DNA of 64,000 nt, taken from contig VJWM01000173.1 in the NCBI GenBank assembly GCA_010909165.1, forward strand, positions 372,001-436,000. Reading direction: 5' to 3'. Source of the stretch: Anthoceros angustus. Its lineage: Eukaryota > Streptophyta > Anthocerotopsida > Anthocerotales > Anthocerotaceae. This document shows, one piece after another, positions 21,654-32,935 of this stretch (the stretch's first letter is position 1; each line of letters starts with the position of its first letter). A model generated the notes under the pieces. That model saw only the letters and a list, made by a program, of their open reading frames with translations. It was not told the origin of the DNA and searched no databases. Made by a program: the position numbers and the translations under genes.

Positions 21654-22050
21654 TCATTTTCCTTTCCCGTCCCTCTTTTAGCTCATGGTCATGAGGCTGT
21701 AATCTGTGTCTCTGAATATAATGCGAAAAAAGGGATTGATCATCTTCGCCTTCCGAAATGAGTCTGTATGATCATCTTCGCGTTCCGAAATGAGTCTGTA
21801 TGCAAATCAGCCCGAGCACCACACGTCCAGCCACAGGCATAGCCATAGCCATAGCCGCTCCAGGATGTTTCTGGACCTGGTGCGAGTTCGAATGTGAAAT
21901 GAATCCGATCTCGACAGTCAGGTGGCGTGGGTCCGTGCTGCCACTCGGACGACGCCCCAAGGCTTCTTGCTGGGCGATGAGGCTGGCGTGATCGAGCTGC
22001 GTCCTTTCCCCCACCTGCTCGAGGCGGCCCGTGCTGCCCCGCAGAGCAGA
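21654..22050. other. RRP8-TIC21 intergenic region
   Basis: Holds RRP8 3' sequence, a 32-bp tandem duplication (21737-21800, TGATCATCTTCGC...) and presumably the TIC21 promoter. Nothing else was recognised. Confidence 0.5.
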
Positions 22051-23504
22051 ATGCAGGTCCTGCACCGGGCGTCGCTGCATCAGCGGGCCAGCTGCATTCC
22101 GCCCGCGCCCTGCTTCGCCTCCTCCTCCTGCTCTGCAGATGCAGCATTGCGCGTGCGGCCGGTGGGCACCCACAAAGGCGGCGGCCCCGCCATCGCCCAC
22201 AACCGGAGCGTGAAGCTCTCCTCCCTCGGGGCCCTGTCCGGCCCGCCCTCCTGGTCGCTGGTGGCCAAGTGCCTGCCGCCTCTGCCCCTGCCCATGCTCC
22301 GCCGGGGCCGCAGAGTGCTGATCCGGGCCGGCGTCTCCAACGAGACCTCGGGCTACGCGTCCGCTGCCGTGGATGATCCTGCTGAAGCCCAGAAGCGAGC
22401 CCAGGTTGGTGTTGTGTGCTGTGGATGCCTGGCTGACATCCATGTAGAATTGCTGGAATGTTGGTGGGCTGGAAAGATTCGGTGGGTCGTAGTTCCTGCA
22501 GTGGTGTGTCCTTAAGATGATGCTGGGCCTGGATGATGGATGACATCCTCTCCAGGGTCGGGGTTTCGGCGCATGCTGGTTTCCTGTGTGTGTGTGGGCA
22601 ATCTGTGAAGAAGGAGGTGGTGGGCTTGCATGCAGGTTGCCAAGCGGCTGGAGCGCACTGCTGGCTACTTCAAGCGACTGGGGAGCTGGGGTTTCTGGAC
22701 GCAGCTCATCTGCACCGTGGTTTCGGCAGTGATCCTTGCCTTCTCCCTCGTCATAACCGGCTCTGCTACTGCGCCTGTCAGCCTGTATTTGACAACCGCT
22801 GGAATTGTTGCCGCTTTTCTGTCCGTCTTCTGGTCTTTCGGCTACATCCGGCTGGCTCAGAAGCTCCGTTCCAGCATCGCGGATCCCACCAAGGTATCAT
22901 CTGAAGCTGCATTTTAATCTTCTCTTGCTTATCGTCCAAACTCTCCAATGATTTTTCTTGCTGGATTCATCAAAAGCTGCTTCTGACTCTCTGATCTGCT
23001 AGGCATCTGCATTCCTTCATCACCGCTACCTTGTCTAGGGCTGGTGGTACCTGTTTTTTCACAACGTGAGCTTCTCTGTGTTGTACTGAATCCCGCAGGC
23101 ACCTCCTCGTGCCGAAGTGATCAAGAACCTGAGAAACGGACTGGTGATCAACATCCTGGGACTGGGATCCACCATCCTCGGACTGCAAGCAACCGTGGGT
23201 GCCCTGGTAGCCAAGGCCCTGACCTCCTCTGCATCACCCTACCTGCAGGGCCCTACTACAGGACACAGTCCCGTCCTCGCTCTGGATGTGTTCCTCGTCC
23301 AGGTACTCCCTCTTCCCATCTCCTTTCACCTCACTGTCCTTTTCATCAAATCATTCTTGCATCCTCTCATTTGCTACCCTCTTGCAGGCCTCGGGCAACG
23401 CCATCCTCTCCCATTACCTGGGCTTACTCTTCTCCTTGGAGCTGCTCCGTGCCGTGACCGTCTCTCAACCTCCACCAGATAACGTGATCCCAAAGGTTGC
23501 GTAG
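22051..23504 (+). CDS. TIC21: TIC21 / PIC1 chloroplast inner-envelope protein
   Basis: Inner-envelope membrane protein reported both as a component of the TIC protein-import machinery and as an iron permease (PIC1). Exons 22051..22404, 22636..22893, 23099..23302 and 23388..23504 join in phase 0 throughout to 310 residues, close to the usual length of about 300. Exon 1 encodes a Ser/Ala/Arg-rich plastid transit peptide starting MQVLHRAS; an upstream in-frame ATG at 21922 is possible but less likely. The conserved membrane region has VAKRLERTAGYFKRLGSWGF, ICTVVSAVILAFSLVITG, FWSFGYIRLAQKL, VINILGLGSTILGLQATVG, SPVLALDVFLVQASGN and SLELLRAVTV, with about four hydrophobic spans. The C-terminus NVIPKVA fits the family. 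No defects. Confidence 0.94.
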
Positions 23505-24495
23505 GCAACCTCCAAATTTTGTCGAACTCCAGCTTCCCTTAGTCTGTGAGCTCGGGCAGTTCAGGAACATGATTGCCGAATGCTCAACGAGCTTGAGAGT
23601 ATCAGAAGCCACTTACATAATACGTAGTATGAGTGGACTCTTCCAGGTACGCTTCTGAAGGCACAATTCCTAGCTGAACAAAGAGCATGTTTCTTGTGTG
23701 TCCTCTCTGGACAAAGTCTTCATTGAACTGTCACTAACTTTGGGGCACTCGAAAGTTCATTTTGTTATCTGAGCCCCGTTCAGTCGCATTGTTTTCATAT
23801 GCATATCTAAATAGCTATCGACGGCATAACGTTGTTTTCACTTTCCTGCAACGGTGTTTCCCCGTCTCCCCTTTCCCTCCGACCATTCCAACCGCAGAGA
23901 GAAGTTCACGCTCGGCTTTGTGCGTGTTGTTCCCAATAAACGCGCAAAATGAGAGCCAAGTGCGGAGCAGATGCTTTGATCCAATGCTTTGAACCGGCAG
24001 CCTGTGTGAAACGAGGAAATGGTGTCCCTCATGCTCCACGAGATATTTCAATCTTCCCTCCCGGGAACCTTTGATTTCTCTGTCCCGGAGGCTTTTGGTC
24101 TGGCGTGCTGCTTCACAAAGTACAGCAGGAGGATGGCAGGCAGGGGATTGGACGGCGATGTCGTCAGGAACAGCGATGCTACAGTAGTACAGAGGCCCTG
24201 CCACTGCATGTACTGCACTGCGGCTACGGTGGAGCCCATGGCGCATGGGCCTTCAGACAGCCCGATCCCTCTGGAACTCGCTTATCCCGTCACCGACGAC
24301 TCTATTTCGACCTCCCTTCCGTCACTACTTCACCTGCTCAGTGCACACCCTCCGGCTCGCAAGCGAGCGTACACCACATACGGAGTCTGCCCGGTGGACC
24401 CCCGGGTTTGGCCTTCACATCTGCCGCACCCACGAGAGGGACAGCCGACGTTCCTAGCAGCCTCCTCAGCTGAGCCCCTCCCCCCTGAGTAGTTC
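23505..24495. other. TIC21-GRAS intergenic region
   Basis: No gene recognised. The last 335 bp (24161-24495) are the 5' part of the duplicated GRAS unit and are repeated at 26301-26624. Confidence 0.5.
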
Positions 24496-26090
24496 ATGGC
24501 AGGCCAGCAACCCTCGCTCACGGCGAAGCTCCAGGTGGCTCTGGCGCAGGCCCAGAGAGGTGCGCGGACGCAGATCTCCTCCTCCCCATCTCCCTCCCCG
24601 ACTCCGACCCCGAGCCCGACCTCCTCGGATCGGGGCTGGCGCACTGCTGTCTCCCCGAGCCCGACCTTGGCCTACCTCTCGGACCTCCTCGCCGATGAAG
24701 AACTCGTCAGAAATGTCATGGTGACAGACCTTCTTGCCTACCAGGTGATCCACAACGAGCTGGCGGACATGATCGGCGGCGTGGCCTCCCGGCTGGACCT
24801 GGCTCCCACGGCGATGGCCGCAGCTCCGGTTCAGAGGTCGGAGGTGGAGGAATGGATCTCGTCCTTGTTGAGCCCGCCGCGGGGGATGGAGGAATCTGCA
24901 GCTGCTGCGGAGGCGGCTGCATCTCCAGGGCCGGGGCCGGGGCCGGGGCTGGCGTCGGCGGAGGAGGTGAGGGAGATTCTGCTGGAGTGCGGGGAGGCGG
25001 TGGCTGCGGACGAGCTCGAGGCGGCCACGGCTCTGGTAGGGAGGATCCGGGAGCAGGCGACGCCGCACGGGACGCATCTGCAGCGCCTGGCCCACTACTT
25101 CGCGGAGGCGCTCATGGCGAAGCTGGCCGGGACCGGAGCCGATCTCTTCACGGCCATCAAGCGGGACAAGCCCTCCGTGCTGGACACGACGCGAGCCTTC
25201 AAATTTTACTGGTCCACCGACCCGACGCTGGCGATGGCGCACCATTTCTGCAACGACGTGTTGATGGAGGCCTTCCACGGCGCGAACCGGGTGCATGTTG
25301 TGGACTACGGGATCCAGAACGGGCACCAGTGGCCGGGCCTGATGCAGCTCCTGGCGGATCGGCCCGGTGGACCTCCGCATCTGCGGATCACTGGGATCGA
25401 GTTCCCGCAGCCCGGGCTCAACTCGGACGGGATGGTGAAGGGGGCCGGAAGGCGGTTGGCGAGGCTCGCGGCCAAGCTCGGGCTGCCGTTCGAGTTCAAG
25501 GCGTTTTCTTGCAAGTGGGAGGACGTGCAGATCGCGGACCTCGGGTTGCGGGAGGAGGAGGTGCTGGCTGTTTCTTGCGTGTTCCGGCTGCGGCATTTGC
25601 TGGACGACAGCGTGGTGTTGGCGAATCAGGAGGACGGTGTTGGAGAGGATTTGTGACATGAGTCCTAGGGTTTTCATCACCGCCGTGGTGAGCCTGGCTG
25701 CCAACGCTCCGTTTTTGATGACCAGGTTGTACGAGACCATCCCGTATCTGGAGTGCTACTTCTCGGCTTTCGACTGCACTACTGCGCGGGACAGCGCCGA
25801 CAGGCTCATCATCGAGAGGGAGCTGCTGGGAAGGGAGATCCTCAACCTCATCGCCTGCGAGGGGATGGATAGAAGAGAACGGCCTGAGGCTTACCATCAG
25901 TGGCACTGGAGGCTGGTGAACGCCGGGTTCGAGCAGCTGCCTGTCAGGGCCAGCAGATTCTTGAGGACGAAGGATGTTCTGAGGGACTACCACAAGGACT
26001 GGACTATCGGGCAGGACCAGGGTGGATCCTGTCGGGCTGGAGGGCAGGATACAGCACGGCTACGCAGCATGGACGCCTGTTCGACAGTAA
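24496..26090 (+). CDS. GRAS transcription regulator, LISCL/SCL9-14-like, copy 1 (frameshifted)
   Basis: Nuclear transcriptional regulator of the GRAS family; LISCL members act in stress and detoxification responses. The frame from ATG 24496 (MAGQQPSLTAKL) is open for 377 codons, then shifts. Visible in order: LRI region (LLECGEAVAADELEAATAL, HYFAEAL), VHIID-type motif VHVVDYGIQNGHQWPGL, LRITGIEFPQPG, LRII/PFYRE region (FITAVVSLAANAPF, LYETIPYLECY), RE(L)LGREILNLIACEG, RPEAYHQWHWRLVNAGFEQL, and part of the SAW motif. Breaks relative to copy 2: AATCAGGAGG for AATCCCAGGAGG near 25626, and single G losses near 26020 and 26045 that destroy the SAW end. A three-base insertion near 25758 is in frame. 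Introns are absent, as is common for GRAS genes. Confidence 0.85.
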
Positions 26091-26123
26091 ACAAGTGACA
26101 TTAGAAGGGTTTTCCTTTTGAAG

Positions 26124-26170
26124 CAACTCTCTTGCTGGTGCTGGTGCTGGTGCTGGTGCCGGTGCTGCCA
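26124..26170. repeat. (GCTGGT)n minisatellite in the GRAS 3' region
   Basis: About five units of a six-base GCTGGT-type repeat lie just past the GRAS stop. The same array recurs in copy 2 at about 28250-28290. Confidence 0.8.
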
Positions 26171-26624
26171 CGGAGGAAAGAAGCCAACGATCACTCTTGA
26201 AGAGCGATCTCTCTCGAATCGCGGGGCTGTGCTACTCACTCCAGGTGCTAACCTTCACCACTCTCTCACCTTTGGTTACTCTCCCTTCCTCATCTTCTCA
26301 TCGTCAGGAACAGCGATGCTACAGTAGTACAGAGGCCCTGCCACTGCATGTACTGCACTGTACGGTGGAGCCCATGGCGCATGGGCCTTCAGACAGCCCG
26401 ATCCCTCTGGAACTCGCTTATCCGTCACCGACGACTCTATTTCGACCTCCCTTCCGTCACTACTTCACCTGCTCAGTGCACCTCCGGCTCGCAAGCGAGC
26501 GTACACCACATACGGAGTCTGCCCGGTGGACCCCGGGTTTGGCCTTCACATCTGCCGCACCCACGAGAGGGACAGCCGACGTTCCTAGCAGCCTCCTCAG
26601 CTGAGCCCCTCCCCTGAGTAGTTC

Positions 26625-28206
26625 ATGGCAGGCCAGCAACCCTCGCTCACGGCGAAGCTCCAGGTGGCTCTGGCGCAGGCCCAGAGAGGTGCGCGGACGC
26701 AGATCTCCTCCTCCCCATCTCCTCCCCTGACCTGACCCCGAGCCCGACCTCCTCGGATCGGGGCTGGCGCACTGCTGTCTCCCTGAGCCCGACCTTGGCC
26801 TACCTCTCGGACCTCCTCGCCGATGAAGAACTCGTCAGAAATGTCATGGTGACAGACCTTCTTGCCTACCAGGTGATCCACAACGAGCTGGCGGACATGA
26901 TCGGCGGCGTGGCCTCCCGGCTGGACCTGGCTCCCACGGCGATGGCCGCAGCTCCGGTTCAGAGGTCGGAGGTGGAGGAATGGATCTCGTCCTTGTTGAG
27001 CCCGCGGGGATGGAGGAATCTGCAGCTGCTGCGGAGGCGGCTGCATCTCCAGGGCCGGGGCCGGGGCCGGGGCTGGCGTCGGCGGAGGAGGTGAGGAGAT
27101 TCTGCTGGAGTGCGGAGGCGGTGGCTGCGGACGAGCTCGAGGCGGCCACGGCTCTGGTAGGGAGGATCCGGGAGCAGGCGACGCCGCACGGACGCATCTG
27201 CAGCGCCTGGCCCACTACTTCGCGGAGGCGCTCATGGCGAAGCTGGCGGGACCGGAGCCGATCTCTTCACGGCCATCAAGCGGGACAAGCCCTCCGTGCT
27301 GGACACGACGCGAGCCTTCAAATTTTACTGGTCCACCGACCCGACGCTGGCGATGGCGCACCATTTCTGCAACGACGTGTTGATGGAGGCCTTCCACGGC
27401 GCGAACTGCATGTTGTGGACTACGGGATCCAGAACGGGCACCAGTGGCCGGGCCTGATGCAGCTCCTGGCGGATCGGCCCGGTGGACCTCCGCATCTGCG
27501 GATCACTGGGATCGAGTTCCCGCAGCCCGGGCTCAACTCGGACGGGATGGTGAAGGGGGCCGGAAGGCGGTTGGCGAGGCTCGCGGCCAAGCTCGGGCTG
27601 CCGTTCGAGTTCAAGGCGTTTTCTTGCAAGTGGGAGGACGTGCAGATCGCGGACCTCGGGTTGCGGGAGGAGGAGGTGCTGGCTGTTTCTTGCGTGTTCC
27701 GGCTGCGGCATTTGCTGGACGACAGCGTGGTGTTGGCGAATCCCAGGAGGACGGTGTTGGAGAGGATTTGTGACATGAGTCCTAGGGTTTTCATCACCGC
27801 CGTGGTGAGCCTGGCTGCCAACGCTCCGTTTTTGATGACCAGGTTGTACGAGACCATCCCGTATCTGGAGTGCTACTCGGCTTTCGACTGCACTACTGCG
27901 CGGGACAGCGCCGACAGGCTCATCATCGAGAGGGAGCTGCTGGGAAGGGAGATCCTCAACCTCATCGCCTGCGAGGGGATGGATAGAAGAGAACGGCCTG
28001 AGGCTTACCATCAGTGGCACTGGAGGCTGGTGAACGCCGGGTTCGAGCAGCTGCCTGTCAGGGCCAGCAGATTCTTGAGGACGAAGGATGTTCTGAGGGA
28101 CTACCACAAGGACTGGACTATCGGGCAGGACCAGGGGTGGATCCTGTCGGGCTGGAGGGGCAGGATACAGCACGGCTACGCAGCATGGACGCCTGTTCGA
28201 CAGTAA
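26625..28206 (+). CDS. GRAS transcription regulator, copy 2 (N-terminal half frameshifted)
   Basis: Near-identical second copy. Here the C-terminal half is intact, including LANPRRTVLERICDM, LYETIPYLECYSAFD, KDWTIGQDQGWILSGWRGRI and the end AAWTPVRQ, so the SAW motif missing in copy 1 is present. The N-terminal half breaks at about 26722-26735, 27003, 27095, 27113, 27190, 27246 and 27407, each a loss of one or a few G/C bases relative to copy 1. Taken together the two copies describe one ordinary intact GRAS protein of about 530 residues. That the defects are complementary suggests sequencing error rather than two pseudogenes. Confidence 0.85.
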
Positions 28207-29751
28207 ATGTAAGTGACATTAGAAGGGTTTTTCCTTTTGAAGCAACTCTCTTGCTGGTGCTGGTGCTGGTGCTGGTGCCGGTGCTGCCACGGAGGGGAAA
28301 GAAGCCAACGATCACTCTTGAAGAGCGATCTCTCTCGAATCGCGGGGCTGTGCTACTCACTCCAGGTGCTAACCTTCACCACTCTCTCACCTTTGGTTAC
28401 TCTCCCCTTCCTCATCTTCACACTCGTCGAGACTGTAGTGCCTGACAACAGTGCTCGTCTGTGCCAACAGGTCGCGGAGTCCTCGAGATATGCCTAGGCC
28501 GGGTGGACTGAAGAATCCAACCCCGTGAACTCCAAGGCTACTTACTTACATTTCCTCCTCAGAAAACATTTGATGTGCAAACCTACTGACCTTTTCTCCT
28601 TACTCGTGGCGTCCAAGCAACTTGCTCTGTTTTGCACAACTCTTGCTCGCTTGCGTAACTCGAAAGAATCAAGCATATGAAGCAACACCCCATGTGCCCT
28701 TGTCCAGGCAAGCAACGCGCGTCCCAGGGAGACCACGTGGGGGAGAAGCCTAAGACGTCACCCCCTAGTCTGGCCGGCTTCAGCTTGTCGGGCGAGCCCT
28801 TCAAGTATCTCATGCGCGCCAAAGTCGCTGACGTCGGTCGGTAACGCGTCTCAAGACATCCGCCCTTTGTGCACAGTTGATGCATTATTGAGGCGTATCT
28901 CTACATACATAATCCATACTGCCGATGTATTATCCAGTGTGCAACAGTAAACAACCTCCTCACAAGAGTGAAGAACCTCCTCCTTGGGTGTAGTGTCCAC
29001 TGACCAGCTGAAGATTCTTCAGCAGTGAAGATCCTTCTCCTTGGCGGTCCCACCTCATGGCCTCGTCCTGTGCGTAGACGAAATAAGCAATGGCCGTTAG
29101 CGTCGTGTTCGAAAATCTTTCTTTAACCCTGCTGCTTCCATTTGGAACGAATTCAAGAAGGAAATTGGAGAATTGGAAATTGGTCCCACTCCCAGTTGGT
29201 TGTTGGTGCCTGAATTTCCTCTCATCCGCTCGGAGCCAGTGAGCTCCCGAGGGCGGGCGGCCCTCCATCACCTTTCGGATTACACTGCACCTGGACGTGC
29301 GACAAGGGTCTCTTATGAGGAGACCTGGTCTCTCTCGTACGGACACACAATACATCCCAGTAACCTGCCTTGTCACCCAGCACGGCTGTATTGCGTGGAG
29401 GAAAGCTCCATCTTTCAGCAGGGTCCTCGCACCTTCCAGGTCTGCGCTGCACACAGTGCACATGCAGAAATGTCTAAAGTACGGGAAGGAGGAAAGGAAA
29501 GTGAGGAGCAACCGAGCTCAGGGTCTTACTAGTCGAGACTCCAGCCAAGGCTTGAGATATGCCTCAATAATGCAGACCCTGGGATTGCTCACGTGTTGGG
29601 GGCACGGGCTTTCGTCGCGTTTCCCTGGCGACAATGGTTTCGTGCTCCCTTCTCTGCTGACCAGACTCTTCCTTTGGCTACGCGTCAGGGCTTGCCCTCC
29701 CTTCGCTTTGACTAGGCTCTTGGGAGAAGAAGAACAAAAGGCATCAGCACA
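28207..29751. other. GRAS-CYP74 intergenic region
   Basis: Up to 28420 it is the duplicated GRAS 3' region. The rest shows no recognisable gene, RNA or repeat. The last few hundred bases should hold the CYP74 promoter. Confidence 0.45.
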
Positions 29752-31365
29752 ATGTCCCTCGCACAGGCCGCCTGCTCCTTGACGGTGGCGAGAGCAAAGG
29801 TGAGTTGCTGCGCCACAGTGCAGCACAACAGCTTCAAGGGGCAACCACTACCCAGCTTCAGACCGGCGCCAGCGATGGCAGGCTTGACCCAGAGGAAGAG
29901 ATCTGTGACGGAGGCGGTCACCACCTCGGAAGACAACACCAGCTTGCAGGGAGGAGCTGCTTCCAGCCTGCCGTTGAAGGAGATCCCCGGGAGCTATGGC
30001 CTGCCTTTCTTCGGGAAGCTCTCGGACAGGCTGGACTACTTCTGGTTCCAGGGGACGGCTAAGTTCTTCCAGAGCCGCATCGACAAGTACGGGACGGTGT
30101 TCCGGACCAACATCCCTCCGGGCTTTACCGACTCCAGAGTCATCATGCTGTGTGACCAGAAATCCTTCCCGGTCCTCTACGACATGGACAAGGTGGACAA
30201 GACGGATCTCTTCGTCGGCACCTTCGTCCCCAGCTTGAACCTCACAGGCGGGTACCGAGTGCTTCCCTACCTGGATCCCTCCGAGGAGCGCCACACCAAG
30301 CTCAAGGGCTTCTGCTTCGACATCCTCAAAGAGAACGGCACCAGATTCTTCCCGGAGTTCCACAAGGCCATCGGGGAGGCGTACCCTGTCTGGGAGGCGG
30401 GGCTGGCCAAGGACGGCAAGGTGGACTTCAAACCGGAGTGCTCCCAGTTCACCTTCGACTTCCTCATGCGCTCCATAGCCAGGCACGATCCGGTCGGGCC
30501 CGGGGAGAACACTCTGGGGGCATCTGGCGCCTCGAACCTCACCATCTGGATCGCGCTCCATCTCATCCCCCTTGCGGCAACAGGCCTCCCGCACATCATC
30601 GACGAGCTCTTCCTCCACAGCTTCCCCCTGCCGTCCTTCCCTGCCAAGCCCGGCTACAGCAATATCCTCAAGTTCCTCGACACCTACGCCACCGACATGC
30701 TCGATCTGGCGGTAAGCAAGCACGGGCTGGAGCGGGAGGACGCGCTCCACAACCTCCTCTTCTTCACCTGCTTCAACACCCACGGCGGCTTCAACTTCAT
30801 CTTCCCCGACTTCATCCAGTACGTCGGTAACGAGGGATTGGAGCTCCAGACGGAGATTGCAAACGAAGTTCGGGCCGCGGTGCAGGCCAACGGCGGCCTC
30901 AACCCCAAGGCCCTAGCCGACATGCCGCTGGTGGCGTCTGTGGTCTACGAGGTTCTGCGCTTTTCGCCTCCCGTGCCCTACCAGTACGGGCGGGTGAAGA
31001 AGGACTTCGTGTTCGAGAACCACGAGGCCTCCTTCCAGGTGAAGAAGGGGGAGATCCTGGGAGGAGCTCAGCCTAATGCCACCAGGGATCCCAAGGTCTT
31101 CGACGACCCTAACACGTTCAAGCCCAAGAGATTCCTTGGTGAGGAAGGGCAGAAGCTGCTGCAGTACGTGCTCTGGTCCAACGGGCCCGAGACTTCCTCG
31201 CCTTCCATTAGCAACAAGCAGTGTGCAGGGAAGAGCTTCGTCATTACCATCACCCAGCTCTTCGTGGCTGAGTTTTTCCAGAGATACGACAGCTACGAGA
31301 TTCAACAGCCATCATCTTCCGCGCCAGTTTTCACCAGGCTCAATGTTGCTGCTTCTTCCAACTGA
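29752..31365 (+). CDS. CYP74 cytochrome P450, allene oxide synthase-like
   Basis: CYP74 enzymes rearrange fatty-acid hydroperoxides without O2 or a reductase. Allene oxide synthase makes the precursor of OPDA/jasmonates in plastids; hydroperoxide lyase and divinyl ether synthase are close relatives. The single 537-codon exon begins with a plastid-transit-like N-terminus. Family signs: IPGSYGLPFFGKLSDR (79-94), the I-helix FNTHGG (341-346), the ExxR-type EVLR (400-403), GGAQPNATRDPKVF (437-450), and the CYP74 heme loop SNKQCAGKSFV with the ligand Cys at 491. All hallmarks are intact and the length is normal. Activity (AOS, HPL or DES) cannot be settled from motifs; AOS-like is the default guess. 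No intron is present. Confidence 0.92.
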   Translation: MSLAQAACSLTVARAKVSCCATVQHNSFKGQPLPSFRPAPAMAGLTQRKRSVTEAVTTSEDNTSLQGGAASSLPLKEIPGSYGLPFFGKLSDRLDYFWFQGTAKFFQSRIDKYGTVFRTNIPPGFTDSRVIMLCDQKSFPVLYDMDKVDKTDLFVGTFVPSLNLTGGYRVLPYLDPSEERHTKLKGFCFDILKENGTRFFPEFHKAIGEAYPVWEAGLAKDGKVDFKPECSQFTFDFLMRSIARHDPVGPGENTLGASGASNLTIWIALHLIPLAATGLPHIIDELFLHSFPLPSFPAKPGYSNILKFLDTYATDMLDLAVSKHGLEREDALHNLLFFTCFNTHGGFNFIFPDFIQYVGNEGLELQTEIANEVRAAVQANGGLNPKALADMPLVASVVYEVLRFSPPVPYQYGRVKKDFVFENHEASFQVKKGEILGGAQPNATRDPKVFDDPNTFKPKRFLGEEGQKLLQYVLWSNGPETSSPSISNKQCAGKSFVITITQLFVAEFFQRYDSYEIQQPSSSAPVFTRLNVAASSN

Positions 31366-32290
31366 GACTCCCTTTCAGCACTGCTGACCAGTGCCATGTA
31401 CATAAAGCACACACCAGCAGTCGTTGGCCACTCTATCCTTCCTTACCTCACCACCTTGTATCGTGTGCCCATTTTGAACGAGTAGCTGGTCTTCCGCCGA
31501 AGGAGAGAAAAATGTCCGAACTTGGATAGAAAGTTCATCCACCGTAGCGTAAGTCAGGAACAATGAATGGATCATCAATGAGGACATCCCACGGATGTTT
31601 TGCAAGCAACCCATAGTCTTGGTTGGAAATGCGATCGGGTATGGAGTATGTCAAACTCTCATGCGCTACGCATGGACCTATTCCATATGCAAGACATCAA
31701 CAACTTCTGCTTCTGGATAGTGCTGGGCTCGTGGGCTAGCCGGCGGCCCTGCTTGCCCCCACGGCCCCTCATAGGCTCTCCGCGTACAGCCCATACTCAG
31801 CGTCGTCACCTGCCACACTCCACCAGTCACGTCACTAGTCACCATGTCACCGCACTCCTCCACGGCTCCACGCTCCCCCAACACACTCCCAGGCAAGACT
31901 GAAAAGACCATGGACCCAAGCACTCTCATCCTCGACTATCCAGTGTTCCAACTGAAGGCTGAAACTATAGCACCATCAGGCTCTTGCTGGCTTTGGGGCT
32001 CTTTGATACATAAGGTACCGGCTTTTGGCCTCTTTGATACATGAGGTTCATGACGTACCGGGATGCTGAGCATCCGTGTCCGTGCAGCTGACAGCTACGA
32101 AGTGGCTCTGGCCTCATAGCTAGAAAGTTTTGCTGGACACGGCTTTTGCAAGGACTCCCACAAATGATACTCATCCCCTGTCAATATAGATGCGGAGTCC
32201 CGTTTGCAGTCAGCGGTTACACGGAAACTTCTGGAAGTCTTGGACGAGATGGGTAATGACATCCCTGCTTTGTCGTAGATGCAAAGTTCC
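31366..32290. other. Intergenic, no gene recognised
   Basis: Presumed CYP74 3' region. A short direct repeat (GGCTCTTTGATACATAAGGT against CTTTTGGCCTCTTTGATACA) lies near 31995-32050. Nothing else is seen. Confidence 0.45.
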
Positions 32291-32935
32291 TTAAATCTGA
32301 GAGGACAAACTGGTGGTTCGAGGATCCTCCTCTTCAATATGGTCACCATGAGGATCCTCAAACCCACAGGCTGTGAACACCTGTGGACACCCACTTTTTT
32401 TTTCCACGACCCTCCTGCCAGTCCCTGCGACGGTCATTGCAAACACAGCATCATAACCACCTGCACCGGGGACTCCTGCAAGAAGCACACCTTCGAGTGC
32501 CATAGCAGTGATGTTTGTGATGGAGCCTGCGCACTTCCAGGACCGCATTTCTTGAGTCCAAAAGAGATGTCAGGAGGCTCTCCTACAAGCTGCACCACAG
32601 TCGAGTGAGAATGATGTTCCTCAATGTCCCCCACAGCAAGAGTTTCACCAAAGGGACCTGCGATTTTCTGCTGCCAGGACAACTGCAACCAGCACCTACC
32701 AGGCTCAGGAATGGAGGCAGCCCATATGTCACCTTCTCGCCATCCCATTGAGTACATAACACCGATCTCATCAGGTCCTGTGGTGATGGTCTATGGGAGA
32801 GACGTTGCCAGCGGACCCAATGCCCGGTCTGTGTCTCTTGGTCCTGCCAATTGTCCCTTGTGCAGCACAATGTGCTGCTCGAGTGACAGCATATGTACCA
32901 GATCTAGAATTCGGCCAATCTCGTCAGTCTGCTAC
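32291..32935 (-). pseudogene. Phosphomevalonate kinase fragment
   Basis: Minus strand. The piece at 32548-32291 encodes ALEGVLLAGVPGAGGYDAVF, which is the C-terminal GHMP-kinase glycine motif in its plant phosphomevalonate kinase wording, and then FEDPHGDHIEEEDPRTTSLS before the stop, matching the family's end. Further upstream, in other frames, are WDGEKVTYGLPPFLSL (about 32740-32690) and TRAAHCAAQGTIG (about 32920-32870), both recognisable as internal phosphomevalonate kinase segments. The regions that should lie between them, such as the GSSTPSM-type motif, and the whole N-terminal half are missing, so this is a collapsed or truncated copy. The enzyme would serve the cytosolic mevalonate pathway. 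Confidence 0.65.

Larger units (their letters stand above)
24161..28420. repeat. Tandem duplication of the GRAS gene unit, period about 2140 bp
   Basis: Unit 24161-26300 is followed directly by its copy 26301-28420. Both start TCGTCAGGAACAGCGATGCT and the copies meet at a shared TCGTC. Copies match base for base over long spans. Nearly all differences are 1-4 missing or extra G/C bases in runs or short repeats; I noticed about one substitution. Confidence 0.95.

Noticed and set aside
21740-22546. Minus-strand frames of 223-268 codons
   Set aside because: Antisense to the TIC21 transit-peptide exon; composition-driven.
24466-25740. 424-codon minus-strand frame across GRAS copy 1
   Set aside because: GC-rich antisense shadow of the GRAS coding strand; the same happens in copy 2.
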